A stretch of DNA of 64,000 nucleotides from Heterocephalus glaber. Its lineage: Eukaryota; Chordata; Mammalia; Rodentia; Bathyergidae. Below the pieces are notes generated by a model, which saw only the letters and a program-made list of their open reading frames with translations, was not told where the DNA came from and made no database searches. Positions 1-11,251 of the stretch are shown one piece after another. The DNA lies in contig NW_004624734.1 of NCBI RefSeq assembly GCF_000247695.1, positions 39,971,823 through 40,035,822 of the forward strand. The letters are read 5' to 3'. The stretch's first letter is position 1; every line of letters begins with the position of its first letter. The position numbers and the translations under genes were made by a program.

Positions 1-282
1 AATGTATAATTGATATTATGTAATAGGAAGTAAAGGTCTAAAGGAGCAGGGGAAGTAGGAGGGGTAGGGGAAAGGAAAGAAGAGAAAAGAAAAAATATGA
101 GAAAGGAAAAAAATGGAAACAAAATCTTTGCAAATAGGGAAGGGTGGAGAAGGTGAAGGGAGGGCAGGGGAAGGGGAAAAAAATAAGAACCAAGATACTC
201 ATGTAGTGGTACTAGATCCCAATGATGTATGTAACTGTATTTTATACCTAAAATGTACCAATAAACTTAACGGGGGAAAAAA
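1..282 (+). mobile_element. L1 3' UTR fragment, cut by the window edge
   Basis: A G/A-rich tract is followed by a stretch ending in the polyadenylation signal AATAAA near 260. The same order of segments recurs near 5160-5430, 22090-22370 and 59960-60090, so this is the 3' end of one young rodent L1 family. Its 5' part lies outside the window. Confidence 0.75.
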
Positions 283-480
283 CCATTTAGTTGGCCTTAG
301 ACAAATGACCATCTACTGTAGCTATGGATTAGGAAAGATGGTTAAGCACAGTAGGGTCCTGTTGCCTAAACATTCCAGCAAGATCTGCTTCTCTTGAAGA
401 AACCCTTCTGAAAGCTGCCCAACAAGGTATTACCTTGACTACATGGATACTCTTCAGACATCCTGCCTGCATGCACCTCT

Positions 481-515
481 ACACACACACACACACACAC
501 GCGCGCGCGTGTGTG
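481..515. repeat. (CA)n(CG)n(TG)n microsatellite
   Basis: Ten CA-type units run into a short CG run and then TG units. The tract is alternating purine-pyrimidine throughout and largely self-complementary end to end. Confidence 0.95.
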
Positions 516-609
516 CCAAAATAATTATAATAACAATATAAAACTTCATCAAAAATGTTCCTGAAGAGTGAATAGATCAGATCATTTGCCATTGGTTAAA
601 AGTCTACAG

Positions 610-790
610 TAGCCTATACGTTATTCTAGAAGCTCCTTTGGCTTCCCTCATAACAACTTTACAGACTACACATCTCTGTCCCTATTTAAGAGATAAAGAA
701 GCCTAGGCCCCGACAGTTAACTTGCATCAAATTATATGGCTATAAGTCTCTGGGTGCCATGGATTTGCATGCAGGAAAACTAATCTAATC
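610..790 (-). repeat. MIR SINE fragment
   Basis: The segment follows the reverse MIR pattern: a diverged 'gaggcacagagaggttaagt'-like stretch near 690-735, then a 'caaggtcacacagc'-like stretch. It is old and diverged, and the boundaries are approximate. Confidence 0.45.
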
Positions 791-915
791 TGGAAGTATT
801 TGCTAAGCATTTGAATAGAGAAGGGGGAAATCCTGAAAGAACCACAGAAAAATAGAAACGGCTGGGTTTGTTTTTTTAAAAAACAAAACAACAAAACTAA
901 ACTAAACTAAATTCA

Positions 916-1004
916 GCCTGGGATTTAGCTCAGTGGTTTCACCGCCTGCCTCACAAGCACAAGGTCCCAAGTTCGATCCCCGGTACCAAAAAAACAAAAA
1001 AAAC
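916..1004 (+). mobile_element. ID SINE (tRNA-derived)
   Basis: It has an A box (GATTTAGCTCAGTGG), a B box (AGTTCGATCC), the ending CCCCGGTACC and an A-rich tail. A 9-bp target duplication, CTAAATTCA, flanks it at 907-915 and 1005-1013. It would be an RNA polymerase III retroposon mobilised by L1, not a tRNA gene, because the body does not fold past the B box and ends in an A tail. Confidence 0.93.
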
Positions 1005-1013
1005 CTAAATTCA

Positions 1014-1985
1014 AATGAAACACAGCTATATCCACTACTATTTAAAATCTTCCTATTTTGTAAATCAGGACAATGCCTAACTAATGGAATTACCTATTTA
1101 AGATTCTGCACAAATACTCCATCATTTCAGGCACACATGTGTGCACACACACACACACACACACATGCATGCATGTGATGCTTTAGGAAAAAAGTTCTTA
1201 TTCTTCACATATTTGTGCATCTGTTTCCCTGCCAGTGACTCTGGGATGAGCTGAGCATAAATGAAGCTAACCGTAAGGATTATATTCTTCTGGAATACAT
1301 ATGAATTTGTGAACCAAGGGGAAAGAACTTATGAAAAAATGTAAGGGTTTTATCAAAACCAAATTAGTCCAAAAATACGATATATATAATTTTTAATAAC
1401 TCAACAAACTTCCAAAGCATTCAAAACTGAGAGCTTATTAACAAATCAGATCTGCCACACCAGAAAGAGATGAGACTAGAAAAATTCAGAACCAGTTGTT
1501 AGTAATATATACGCTGTTTTCAGAATTTTCTCCTCAGAAGCCAAAAATTTCATTAAAGTGAAGAAAACAAGGCTTATTGGTAAAGCATGAGAAAAAATGA
1601 GTAAATAAATGAAGACCAATTATCTAACAGATACAATCAGAAGAGGTAGAATACATAAGAAATTAGTTAGGAGACGAGAATGCCTAAGAAATTATCATAG
1701 TTCCAATAATAAGCCAATTCTTTCCTACTACTTTCATTCAAGTTTGGGGAAAGTTTTTGTACCTTCTTCAGACCAAAGGGAAGTCAGATTTTCTCAGGCT
1801 TTTCTAAGTGTTTCCATAATTTTCCAAGGGCAAAATTACTTCCACTCAATCCTTGAGCCTGGTCATAGAATCAGACTCCTTATTAATAATATTTTTTATT
1901 ATTTTGATTTTAGAAATTGGTTAATCTTGTGACTCTTTTCATTACAAGATATTGCATTTGTTTCTGTGGCTTTTTTTACTTGAGC
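1014..1985. other. AT-rich unique stretch with a CA repeat
   Basis: Apart from a (CA)n/(TGCA)n microsatellite at 1142-1176 I see no gene or clear repeat. A 107-residue frame at 1609-1932 lacks recognisable motifs and is compatible with chance. Confidence 0.5.
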
Positions 1986-1989
1986 TGAT

Positions 1990-2420
1990 TGTTTTTTCAA
2001 TTTTCATTTTTTATTAGTACATGTTTGCAATACCTAATGATTGTATTCCTTGTGGAGAGTTGGTACATAACACATCTTAAATCTTTTTTCATCCTCTTCT
2101 CTTCCACTCTCTTCTCCTCCCTCCATCTCTAGGTCTCCTTCCCATTTGCAAAAGATCTATCTCCCTATTTTCTATTATCTATCCTTTATTTTGCTTTTTA
2201 CTTATTCACTTTATTTACCTTATTTTTTGGTCTCTCATATTAAGAGAAACTAGACAATATTTAAGCTTGTGAGTTTTATTTCATTATAGTCTCAAGGTAC
2301 ATCCATTTTCCCACAAGTGATTTGAAGTTTATTCTTCCTTAAGACAGAGTAGTACTCCATTGTGTATACATGCCACATTTTCTTTATCTGTTCATCTGTT
2401 CATAGACATAGTGGTTTCCC
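1990..2420 (-). repeat. L1 fragment, reverse orientation
   Basis: The tail of this stretch (about 2350-2415) contains the reverse complement of the L1 ORF2 region that reads 'tggagtactactcagcc' elsewhere in the window. The pyrimidine-rich part at 2090-2200 fits an inverted L1 3' UTR. Confidence 0.6.
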
Positions 2421-2500
2421 TCTTACATTGTAGGTTTATTCATTCAATGAAAGAATAAATGATTTAAGTGCTATGGCAAAAGCCAAAGTGATATAAAGCA

Positions 2501-2876
2501 TGTGTCAGCTCTCCATTACTGTAATAAATAGTGAGCTAAAGCAATTTTTTAAAAGATTTTTCTTAGCTCACAGTTTTGGAGATTTCAGTCCATGATCAAG
2601 GGACCCTGTTGCTTTGGACCCCATGTCAAGCCAGCACATCATGGTGAAGACTGCATGAGGGAGCAAATGGCTCAGTTCATGGCAGCCACAAAGCAAAGAG
2701 AAAGAGGAAGAGACTGATGCACCACAGTCTCCTCCAAGGGCACACCCCTAAAAACCTAAAATCTCCTGCTAGGCTTTTCCTTTTAAAGGTTCCACCACCT
2801 CTCAATACCTTCAAGCTGGGAACCAAGGCATTAATATATGATTTTGGGGGGAACATTCAAGGTCCAAACTACAGCA
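2501..2876 (-). mobile_element. Solo MaLR-type LTR (ORR1/MT-like)
   Basis: It begins with TG and ends with CA. It carries the inverted pattern of rodent MaLR LTRs: 'gacaaaatacctgagat'-like start, 'ctcacagttttgg', a purine-rich middle, and 'aacattcaaggtccaaac' at the end. No clear target duplication is visible. The family name is by general resemblance only. Confidence 0.75.
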
Positions 2877-2879
2877 GAG

Positions 2880-3175
2880 GGTAACTGGGAATGGGGTTTG
2901 GGTGCTACTTGGGATCAGGTAGTGCAGTGGCATCTCTGAGGAGATGACTCTTGAGCTGAAGGAGTCAGTCATTCAGTGCAGAGCAGTGAGAGCATAGCTT
3001 CAAGGCACAGAGAGCTCCACACCATCAGAGAAGAGGAGGGACAGAAAGGAGGCACGTAGATGAAACATACAAGAGGCAGAGTAGTGGCAGTGGACCCTGG
3101 TCTGGGAGGGTGCAGTTCAGATTTCATTCAAGGTAAACGAGCAACCACTCTAAGACTTCAAGGATAATCTGGGAT
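2880..3175 (+). repeat. Ancient L2-like LINE fragment
   Basis: The order of 'ctctgaggagatgactcttgagctg'-like, purine-rich and 'agatttcattc' segments resembles the 3' part of L2. A related order occurs at 54190-54500. The copy is heavily diverged. Confidence 0.45.
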
Positions 3176-3209
3176 TTATGGATGTTTACTTTCTTTTGCT
3201 TCAAATTTT

Positions 3210-4807
3210 TGTCATAGTCACTTATGCCATCACTGAGACACAAAATTCAATACTCACAACTTAAAGGAGAGGTTTATTTGAGCTCACAGTTTCAAAAGAT
3301 TCTGCCCATGGCTGGCTGGCTCCAAGGCAGAAACAGCATGGTGGAAAGGTCTGCTGTGGAGGAAAGCTATTCACATCATGGTGGCCAAAAAGCAGATAGT
3401 GAAAGGAGGCTCCAAGGAGGGATTACCCTTCCAGGTCATAGCCCCAGTGATCTGCCTATTCTGACCAAGCTCCACTTCCTAATAGCACACTCAGCCACTG
3501 AACTCACCAGTGGATTAATCCATTACACTCTGCTCCTGGATCCCCAAAAATGCATATCCATATCTTTATACAAAATACATTTAGTCCATCTCTAAGAGTT
3601 ACCAAAGTTTTAAAAGTTTAAGTATTCCTGAAAAGTCAAAGTCCAAAATCTCCTCTGAGACTCAAGGCAAACTCTTAGCTGTGAGCCCCCATAAAAATAA
3701 AAAAGAAAATTAAACACTCCCAATATACAATGGCACAGAGTAAACATTCCCATTCCAAGAGAGAGAAATAGAGGAATAGAAAGGAATGGAACCAACACAA
3801 GACTGAAACCTGACAGGGCAAATATTAAATTCTGTAGATTTGTATCCAGCACCTGGCACAAGTTGCAGTGAGATGTGAATTCCAAAGGGCTTGAATGGCC
3901 CCACCCCTACACATTGCTAGTTGAATGACCTCTCTTGGGCTGGCTTCACTCACTGCCTACAGCCTTCCTAAGCAGATGTTTCATATTCCTGGAATCGCCA
4001 ACTTCCTGAGGTCTTCATTGCACTTTTGGTTTCAAATTTTCATGCTCTGTTTTCTCAGGGGCACACTGCCTGGCCTTCTAGGCCTTCTTCTGAAATTGGG
4101 GTGGGAGCATCTCTGACTTCACAACTCTTGCATTCTGCATGGCCTTAAGACCACCATGTGGATGAACCAAAAGTTTGCCATGAGTTCTAGCAGTGGCAGG
4201 CCTCCCTGGATCATGGCTATAGAGGCATCCAAGTGCCTAGATGGCTGAGCACTATGAACTGAATATCAGAGAACCAATTCCCTAGGCAGCCCTTCTTCAG
4301 TAGGGTGCTTTGGTACTCTCTTCTCAAGGCAAAGTCTTTCACTTTCACACTCTTGAGCCTTTGAAATTGTGGGTCTTGCTGATTCCTGAGATGTCCTCAA
4401 GCCCTCTTTTCTATTGTCCTGATGCAAATTACTTGGCTTCTTTATAATGCTAATATTTTAGCATCCATGCTCTCTATGGTCTCAGTCCACAGTTAGCTGA
4501 CTCCAAGGCAGAAATGGTGTGGGTAGAAGACCCTGAAAAACAAAACTGCTCATGTCATGGTGGCCAGGAAGCAGAGAGGGAGACAGGAGGAGAAAGGGAG
4601 GGAGATTTACCTTTCCAGGTTGTGACCCCAGTGATGATACATCTCTTCCTACCAGGCCCCACCTCCCAATATCATACTCAGCCTCTGAACTCACCAGTGG
4701 ATGAATCTATAATGAGTACAGTACTCCTGTGATCCAATCACTTTCCTAAAGCCCTGCCTCTGAACACATGAGGCTTTTTGGGCACTTCCTACATCTAAAC
4801 CATAACA
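3210..4807 (-). mobile_element. Full-length MaLR retrotransposon, two decayed LTRs and internal region
   Basis: In the minus orientation the 5' LTR is at about 4482-4807, the internal region at about 3528-4481 and the 3' LTR at 3210-3527. The left LTR lacks the LTR start region found in the right one, and the right LTR lacks its U5-side end, so both carry deletions. The internal region aligns by eye with that of the element at 27319-29428: shared segments around 3600-3890 match 28770-29060 in order. MaLRs are non-autonomous, without usable gag or pol; the frames inside are decayed. Nothing suggests activity. Confidence 0.82.
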
Positions 4808-4920
4808 ACTGTGTTGATTGCTATTTGGAATAGGGACTGAAGTGGGGTGAACAAGGAAGCAGAGAGACTATGTAGGAGATTGAAGTTGATGTTCAGGTGG
4901 GAAAGAATCCCTTCTTCCAA

Positions 4921-5467
4921 GCTTTTGCTATTACAAACTGCCCAAGTGCCCATCAACTGGAAACTGGATAAAGAAGATGTGGTTTTTTTATAAAATGGAG
5001 TACTACTCAGCCATAAAGAATGAGAAACTAGAGACATTTATAGCTAAATGGATGCATATTGAGGCCATACTCTTAAGTGAAATAAATAGGACACACATGT
5101 GCAAATACCAAATAGTTTCTCTGGTGTGAGAAACTGAAAGTGTAATGATTAAAAATGAATAATTGATAATGTGAAATAGGAAGAAAAGGTCCAAAAGGGT
5201 AGGGGAGGTGGGAGGGGTAGGGAAAAGGAAAGGAAGGAAAGGAAAAATTATGAGAAAAGGAAAAAATGGAAACAAAGTCTTTGTAAATAGGGAAGGGTGG
5301 AGGGGGTGAAGGGCACACAGGTAATGGGGAAAAAAATAAGAACCAAGATGCATCATGTACAGGTACAAGCACCCAATGATAAATGTAAATGTATTGTATA
5401 CCTAAAATGTACCAATAAAAGAATCTAAGGAAAAAAATCTTTATCTGAGACCATCTGGAAAAAAAAA
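4921..5467 (+). mobile_element. 5'-truncated L1 insertion with target duplication
   Basis: It holds the last part of ORF2 (the 'atggagtactactcagcc' region near 4997), the 3' UTR with its G/A tract, AATAAA at 5414-5419 and a poly-A tail. Near-identical 19-bp flanks at 4902-4920 and 5468-5486 (18 of 19 bases) form the target-site duplication. About 21 non-L1 bases sit between two A runs at the 3' end. Confidence 0.9.
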
Positions 5468-5699
5468 AAAGAATCCCTTTTTCCAAAATTTAAAGCAAAA
5501 GGACTATGAAGATTTGATCAACCTGAGATCCCAGAGCCTGGGAACTGTAATTGAAGTTTTCTTTGAGGGTGCAGGGTAAGGATAGTTAGAAAGCTCTTTT
5601 ATCCTGAAGGCAGGACCATTACTGATTTTGATAACTGCCCCTATGCTGTGTGTTCTTTGTGGGGAGAACATTATTACAAGCAACATGTTTTATCAGTCC

Positions 5700-5800
5700 A
5701 GCATTCTAAGTTGGGCATTATTAACTCCATTTTTTAGATAAAAAAGTGAAGACTTAGAAAGGCCACATGACTTGTCCAAGGTCACAAAGGCGCTAAAATC
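5700..5800 (-). repeat. MIR SINE fragment
   Basis: The inverted MIR core is easy to see: 'agaaaggccacatgacttg' followed by 'tccaaggtcacaaagg'. Confidence 0.75.
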
Positions 5801-5977
5801 ATTACATAAAAGACCAAATAAAATTATATTCATGTTTTATTGTTAAGGAGAGGCTATAAAGATATACTAAAAACTAAAGATTAATTTTAAGCATTAGTTC
5901 AAATTTTGTTTGACTGCAGGTGATAAAGAAAGGAAACAGGGCAAAAAATGGTGTGGTCAAACTTCCACAAAGTAATG

Positions 5978-6172
5978 GATTGTTGGGGCACCTGCAATCT
6001 GAGCACTTGAAAGAAGCTGAGGCAAATGGATGGCAAATTTTAGTCCCACCTAGGCAATTTAGCAAGACTCTGCTTCAAAATGAAAAAAAATTAAAAAGGG
6101 CTGGGGATGAAGCTCAATGGTGGAGCACTCACACCTAGGTTAGATCCCTGGCGCCAAAATAACAACAAACTG
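5978..6172 (+). mobile_element. MEN-type SINE (B1-ID fusion)
   Basis: A B1-like left part ('gcacctgcaatctgagca', 'tgaggcaaatgg', 'gcaagactctgc') is joined through an A-rich linker to an ID-like right part ('ggctggggatgaagctc'). The copy is degraded. Confidence 0.85.
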
Positions 6173-6174
6173 GA

Positions 6175-7165
6175 AAGCAAAGGATTAAAAGGCATGATCA
6201 ATATAAGGAAAAAAATAATAAATCAAGTAACAAACAACCAGAAAGAAAGAAAGAAAGAAAGGAACGTAGGAAGCTTGATAGTTTCATGTCTATGCAGAAA
6301 GAAGGGAAGGCAGGGAGGAAGGGAAATGTGGCCCCACAATAGGAAATAAAGACCCTTTCCAGAAAGACAGATTCCTAGCGCAGCCTGTTAGTAATAAAGA
6401 ACATGTCCATGAGAGGCTGACTGGGAAAGGCACCCCACACCCCACAGCTCAGAGAAGAGGACTACTGGGGGGGAGTTCAATTCCATTTCCCCTTTAATTG
6501 CCCTTTTCCAAATCTCAACTGAGAATTTTGCAAAAAAGAAAATTAAGCACTTGGCCTCAGCTCTGTTGCTCTGTTTTTTAAACAAACAGTGATCCAGTGT
6601 GAAACCTCAGCAAGGTCAGGGGCAGGGCACAGGCAGGTTGGGGCCCTGATGGGATCCCCAAACACCCACGCCTCCTGGCCCGGTGGGTCTGGGCTGGACG
6701 CCGCCTGGGCGCCAGGAAATGTGTGTGTCAAAGCTCTACGCGTGCTTTGGTTGGGAAGGGGCAGATCATCCCTGGAATCCCATTCTCCTGGGTCGCTGGG
6801 GTTTTGTTTGGTATGCTATTGGTTTGTTTTTATTTTTTTAAATCCACAAACTTCAGGGGGTGGAGGTGTCCCTGATGTTGGGGGGGGGGGTGACAGCCAA
6901 GCAGGCCCTATGTCCCCGGCCAAAGCAAAGGAGCCCAACCCTGGGGAGACTCAGGGAGGCCCAGGGAAGTGCAAGGAGGCTGCCTTCCCAGCCTCTGGCC
7001 TAGAGAACCCTGCCTCTTTCCTCAATTGACAAAGGCAGAGAGATAAGGCTACTCCCATCCTTTAAGCAGGAGAGCTACAGGGCCCTTGGGGCAAATCCAG
7101 TGGAGAGCAGAAATAAGTCTGTGAGATCCATAGAGTACATAACATGATCTCATTAGTAGAAACCA
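6175..7165. other. Unique stretch
   Basis: It holds a (GAAA)n run at 6240-6262, a GC-rich part at about 6600-6780 and a run of ten G at about 6881-6890. No supported gene. The 146-residue frame at 6589-7029 is low-complexity, Gly/Pro-rich and unrelated to anything I recognise. Confidence 0.5.
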
Positions 7166-7169
7166 CATA

Positions 7170-7320
7170 TATAATGTAGAGTGTATTTTATCTTAATCCT
7201 CCCAACAAATGAATCTGAAATTCAAACATGCTAAGTCACCTATCCAAGGTCACATGGCAAGTAAACTGTATGCTGAGAGTCAAACTCAGATCATGACTCC
7301 AAAGTCCCTGCTTTTAATTT
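7170..7320 (-). repeat. MIR SINE fragment
   Basis: Reverse MIR core with 'tccaaggtcacatggcaagt' and the following 'gtcaaactcagatc' and 'gactccaaagtccctgc' segments in the right order. Confidence 0.78.
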
Positions 7321-7355
7321 TTGCTTATGAGCTGATTTTACTGCTATAAACAATG

Positions 7356-7803
7356 TGTGCTATGGCCTATATCTAGATGTCCCCCTAAAGCCTCCTGCCC
7401 TCACAGGTGGAGCTTTCAGAGGTAGCTAGGTATAGGATGTGTGACTATGGATTAAAGGTGTGTGATATCTAGATTAGTCCTCTAGTTGGATTAGCATAGT
7501 TCTGGGTGTGGCTGAATGGATTTACTGAAGAGGGAAGCCCCACCCTGGGTGTGGGTGGTGCCAATCAATAGGCTTGTAGCCTGGATGGAATAAAAGGGAA
7601 AGAAAGAAGGCTGCTTGCTGCTTTTGCTGCCCTCTGCCTGCCATACCATGAACTGTTTCTCCTCTGTGATGCCCCTCTGCCATGCCACCCTGCCTTGGAC
7701 TGATGGACTGAAACCTCTACAAACTGTGAACTAAAATAAACCTTTCTTCCTTTAACTTGTGGTGTTGGGTATTTGATCTCACCAGTGAGAAAAGTAATGA
7801 AGA
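7356..7803 (+). mobile_element. Solo MaLR-type LTR with 5-bp target duplication
   Basis: LTR start 'tgtgctatggcctatatctagatgtcccc' corresponds in pattern to the start of the other plus-strand MaLR LTRs here. It has an AATAAA near 7735-7740 and the typical 'gttgggtatttgatctcaccag' end. CAATG precedes (7351-7355) and follows (7804-7808) it, the 5-bp duplication expected for this class. It lies at the very edge of the mariner relic that starts at 7809, apparently inserted into that element's terminal repeat. Confidence 0.82.
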
Positions 7804-7808
7804 CAATG

Positions 7809-8227
7809 TGTAATCAAAAATTATGGTGAATGTTTAAATTTAAAATGTATTACAATTAAAGATACATTGCCATTATCCCCCCTCAAAATTACTCCTCCTC
7901 GCTTCAAACACACTTATCCTATTATTCTTGCCACTTTCTCAGGCAGTACTGAAAGTATTCTTTTGTGAGTCTTTGGTTGCTCTGTTGTGGCTGCCTCACT
8001 GTCCTGAACCAATTCAAAACGTTCACCTTTCATGGTCATTTTGACTTTGGGGAAGAGTCAGAAGTTGCATGGTGCCAGATCCAGAGAATAAGGTGTAAGA
8101 GGACACACCATCATGTTTCTATTTGGCAGAAATTTCTGTAAATGTTTTGAAGGGAGGGGAATTAATGGCAATGTGTCTCTTAATGTTTTAATTAAACATT
8201 CATTGCAGTTTTTGATTACACCTCATA
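7809..8227 (-). mobile_element. Mariner relic with inverted duplicate of its 3' end
   Basis: The minus strand from about 8100 down to 8024 encodes a decayed version of the mariner transposase motif PYSxDLAPCxF..LFPK, with a stop inside. The ends are inverted repeats: 'tgtaatcaaaaatt' at 7809 and 'agtttttgattacac' at 8208-8222. The inverted similarity continues inward through the region that follows the transposase stop codon ('gccattaatcccc'-type), so both ends look like 3' ends. The reading frame is broken and cannot encode a working enzyme. Confidence 0.75.
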
Positions 8228-9992
8228 CCACTAAAGGACCAAGTCCATTGGAAAGCCAAGACTGCAAAGAGCATTGGGCCCTCCTCCTTCATACCCCAAA
8301 TGAAGTTCAAAATGAAAAAATGTTTAAGATTGTAGCATGTGTAAGTCTGCTGAAATTAAGATGGTATATTTGACTTTTATATATTTTTCTGATTGAAAAG
8401 TTCTGAATGGGACCATTAATGCTAAATTTGTCTCTTTTTTTCACCAGACTAGTTCTTCTTTTATTTATTTACTTTTGTCATTCCTAGTTAATCCAGGCCA
8501 GAACACATGGAGGATGAAACAGGGCAAGCATCCGCTTCAGAGTTTGGACCCTCAGTGAAAGGCAGGCATTTTGCCTATAGATAGGCTGCCTTCTAGAGGG
8601 AACACTCCTTGTCTGGCTCCAGGATTGTCTCCCAGGATTTGGGCTCTAGACACGCCCTGCCTTGTCAGACTCCAAAGCAAATTTGGAGGCCAGAGAAGGA
8701 CTGGCAAAGCTGTGCTCCCTTGGGTAATTAGGCCTGAGTTGTCCACAGGTGCCACACCAGTGGCTTCAGCCTCCAGCAATGACCTAGGAAAGGCCCATAG
8801 GAGCCATTAGCTGCAACCAATCCTCCAGGCTGCCTGCCTTCTTGGAAGAGTCCAGATTTCACTTAGTAAACATATTAATCTGAAGTTGACAATTTGTACT
8901 TTTTTCACTAAATGGTTCGGAAAGAAGAATGGAAGGAAAAAGAACTTGATCTGATAGGAAGGCTTAACCCAGGTGGACTCCCTGGCCCCCATATCCTGAC
9001 TTTAGAATAACTAGAAGTGGAGGGACTTTTCCATAAGTGGAGAGTCAGAGGGTAAACCTAACTGGAGTTAGAGAAACACAAATAAAATCCATCCCTTCTA
9101 GCCCAGACCTGCCATGTGACTATGGGGACATTGCTTACTGCAGTGACAGTATTTTAAACAGCTGCCCAGAGGGGTTTTAAATAGACTTGATGTAATACAA
9201 TGATTTATGGAGCCTGGGTTACCAAAATACTAAAGTTCTGAAATGTCCCTAAACCAACACCATGGCCCAGCACTGTCCACCTGAACCACTGTTGGGGTAT
9301 TGTGCATCTGGCTCCTTCAGAAACCTATGGCTGCTCTGAATGAGGGGTCAGAAAAAAGATAAATGGCCTCTCACAGAGACAACCTTCCCCATACAAACAT
9401 ATTCTCCGGGTTTTCCTCAGCACAGCCCATCAGAGGCACCAATCTGCAGGAAATAAGGCAGGCAATTACTGTATTCTTTAATTGTGTATCAAATCTAATC
9501 ATTCAAGGAAATTGCAGTGAGTTGTACCAAGAAATGAAGCTGGAAACGACCTCTACTTTATAAAATAAGCCAAAATCATGTAAATATTTTGCAGGCTTAA
9601 TCAGCGGTCCCCTCGAATGTGATGGTCTAAAAGTGCACACAAGTTTGGAATTGGAGATCATTTCCATCCTTCTGTTACATTCTTTTCATTACACTAGAGC
9701 ACCCCTCTATTTCCTAATCCTTATGTATCCTCCAGCCTCAAAGAGAACACCCTGAGCCAAAGGCAGGTCTCAGAGAAACCTGACAGTTCTGTTTATGTCA
9801 AAAATGATGAAAGATGACAGGCTATCACATTGAGACTTGTAACCTGATCATTTGCTTCAGGACTTCCTGCTAAGATTAATTTGGAGACAGGGAAGAGGAA
9901 GGAGACAGAGTAGGAAGACAAAGAGGAGGAGAAAGTGGGCTTAGAGAAGGTGATGAAGAGCTAGTGGATGTTCTTTTTAAAAGTAAGGAAGA
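8228..9992. other. Unique stretch, possible conserved non-coding part
   Basis: No supported gene. The AT-rich part at about 9160-9640 contains several homeobox-type TAAT cores ('ggcaattactg', 'tttaattgtg', 'tctaatcatt') and no visible repeat signature, which makes it an enhancer candidate. The purine-rich stretch at 9888-9960 is low complexity. Confidence 0.4.
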
Positions 9993-10084
9993 TGGGCCGG
10001 GGATTTAACTCAGTGGTTCCGGTGCCTGCCACGCAAGTGCAAGGTCCTGAGTTCAATCCCTGGTACCAAAAAAAAGAAAGAAAA
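9993..10084 (+). mobile_element. ID SINE (tRNA-derived)
   Basis: Complete ID body with A and B boxes, the ending CCTGGTACC and an A-rich tail containing G interruptions. A perfect 14-bp duplication, AAAAGTAAGGAAGA, flanks it at 9979-9992 and 10085-10098. Confidence 0.95.
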
Positions 10085-10098
10085 AAAAGTAAGGAAGA

Positions 10099-10874
10099 GA
10101 GATTGGTAATCTGATAGGTGTTTTTTTCTTAGCCAATGGGCAGGAAAAAATAGAATTGATCTCTCTATGAGTTTTTAATCTAATGTTGCATATTTGAAAC
10201 ACTTATTTTGCTGAAGAGCAAACTCAGAGAGTGGTAAGAAAGACCATCCTCTCCTGGTCTTCTTCATCCTCATTACCATCACCACCACCATATTCACCTA
10301 CCACTTCCACCACCACCCCAAATAAGGAAGGATAACTTCCCTGGGATTAACTGTGTACACCCCAAATAGTTACTTGTTCTCTTCTCTCAACCCAAACCAA
10401 TTATGCTGCAGCCTTCAACTTTCCTGTCTTGAAGGAATTCCTCATCCTCAAATTAAGGCCCTGAAATGCCAAAAAGAAACTGAGTCTTGAGAGGAATTCT
10501 TCTGTGAAATGTGCCTTGTTACTAGGGTTGGTGGTTGGAAAAGACCAAGAAATGTGGCAACAAGGAATTCCTCTTTCAAGTAGAATTCAGAAGAAGTCAT
10601 AGAAGATTTGTTTGCTGACAGACCTGGGTGCAAAAGACAAAGCACTGGAAACTTTTAGCTCCACATAGGAACCAACACCCAGAGACACAATGTCAGTGGA
10701 CCCAAGCCTCCCCACCAGCAAAAGTCTCAGGTGGGAAGGACAGGTTCAAAGTTTTATATCAAAGGCAAATCTGTCAGTGGTGACTTCTAGGACACTATAT
10801 TGAAAGGGTATTTTGTTTTGTTTTGCTTTAGGCTCAAAAAGAGAAAGGAATGCAAACACCCCTCACTACCCGAT

Positions 10875-10919
<45 letters not shown>

Positions 10920-11251
10920 ATGATTGGTTGTTAGTATATCCCCATGTAGAAAGGGAAGGAGAATGGAGCCTTTTCCCATTTATCTTCCATCTCCACTCCT
11001 CATTCTCCCCGCTCTGGTAGACTATGTATCTCATAATTCCACGTTTATATATAATCATGTCTTCATGCAGTAGCCTCAGATGGCCAATACTATCTTCTGA
11101 GAACCAGGAAATCCATTACTAAAACATAAGTTATTGGGTCACATTACCAAAGAATACAAAGCTAGAAGTAACAGCTCAAGGCCTTGAACACTATTAGCAA
11201 CATGTGCTTTCAGTCTCTCTGCTCCAGTTAGCTGATATCTGCTTTAATCTC
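10099..11251. other. Unique stretch with a long CA repeat
   Basis: (CA)n spans about 10876-10919. A (CCA)-rich patch is near 10275-10320. No gene or other clear repeat is visible. Confidence 0.5.
10876..10919. repeat. (CA)n microsatellite
   Basis: About 20 uninterrupted CA units; likely length-polymorphic. Confidence 0.97.

Noticed and set aside
916..1004. ID copies considered as tRNA genes
   Set aside because: They have internal polymerase III boxes, but an A tail and target duplications instead of an acceptor stem; they are SINEs.
6240..6262. (GAAA)n tract as a possible heat-shock or GAGA-like site
   Set aside because: Simple slippage repeat near a SINE tail explains it.
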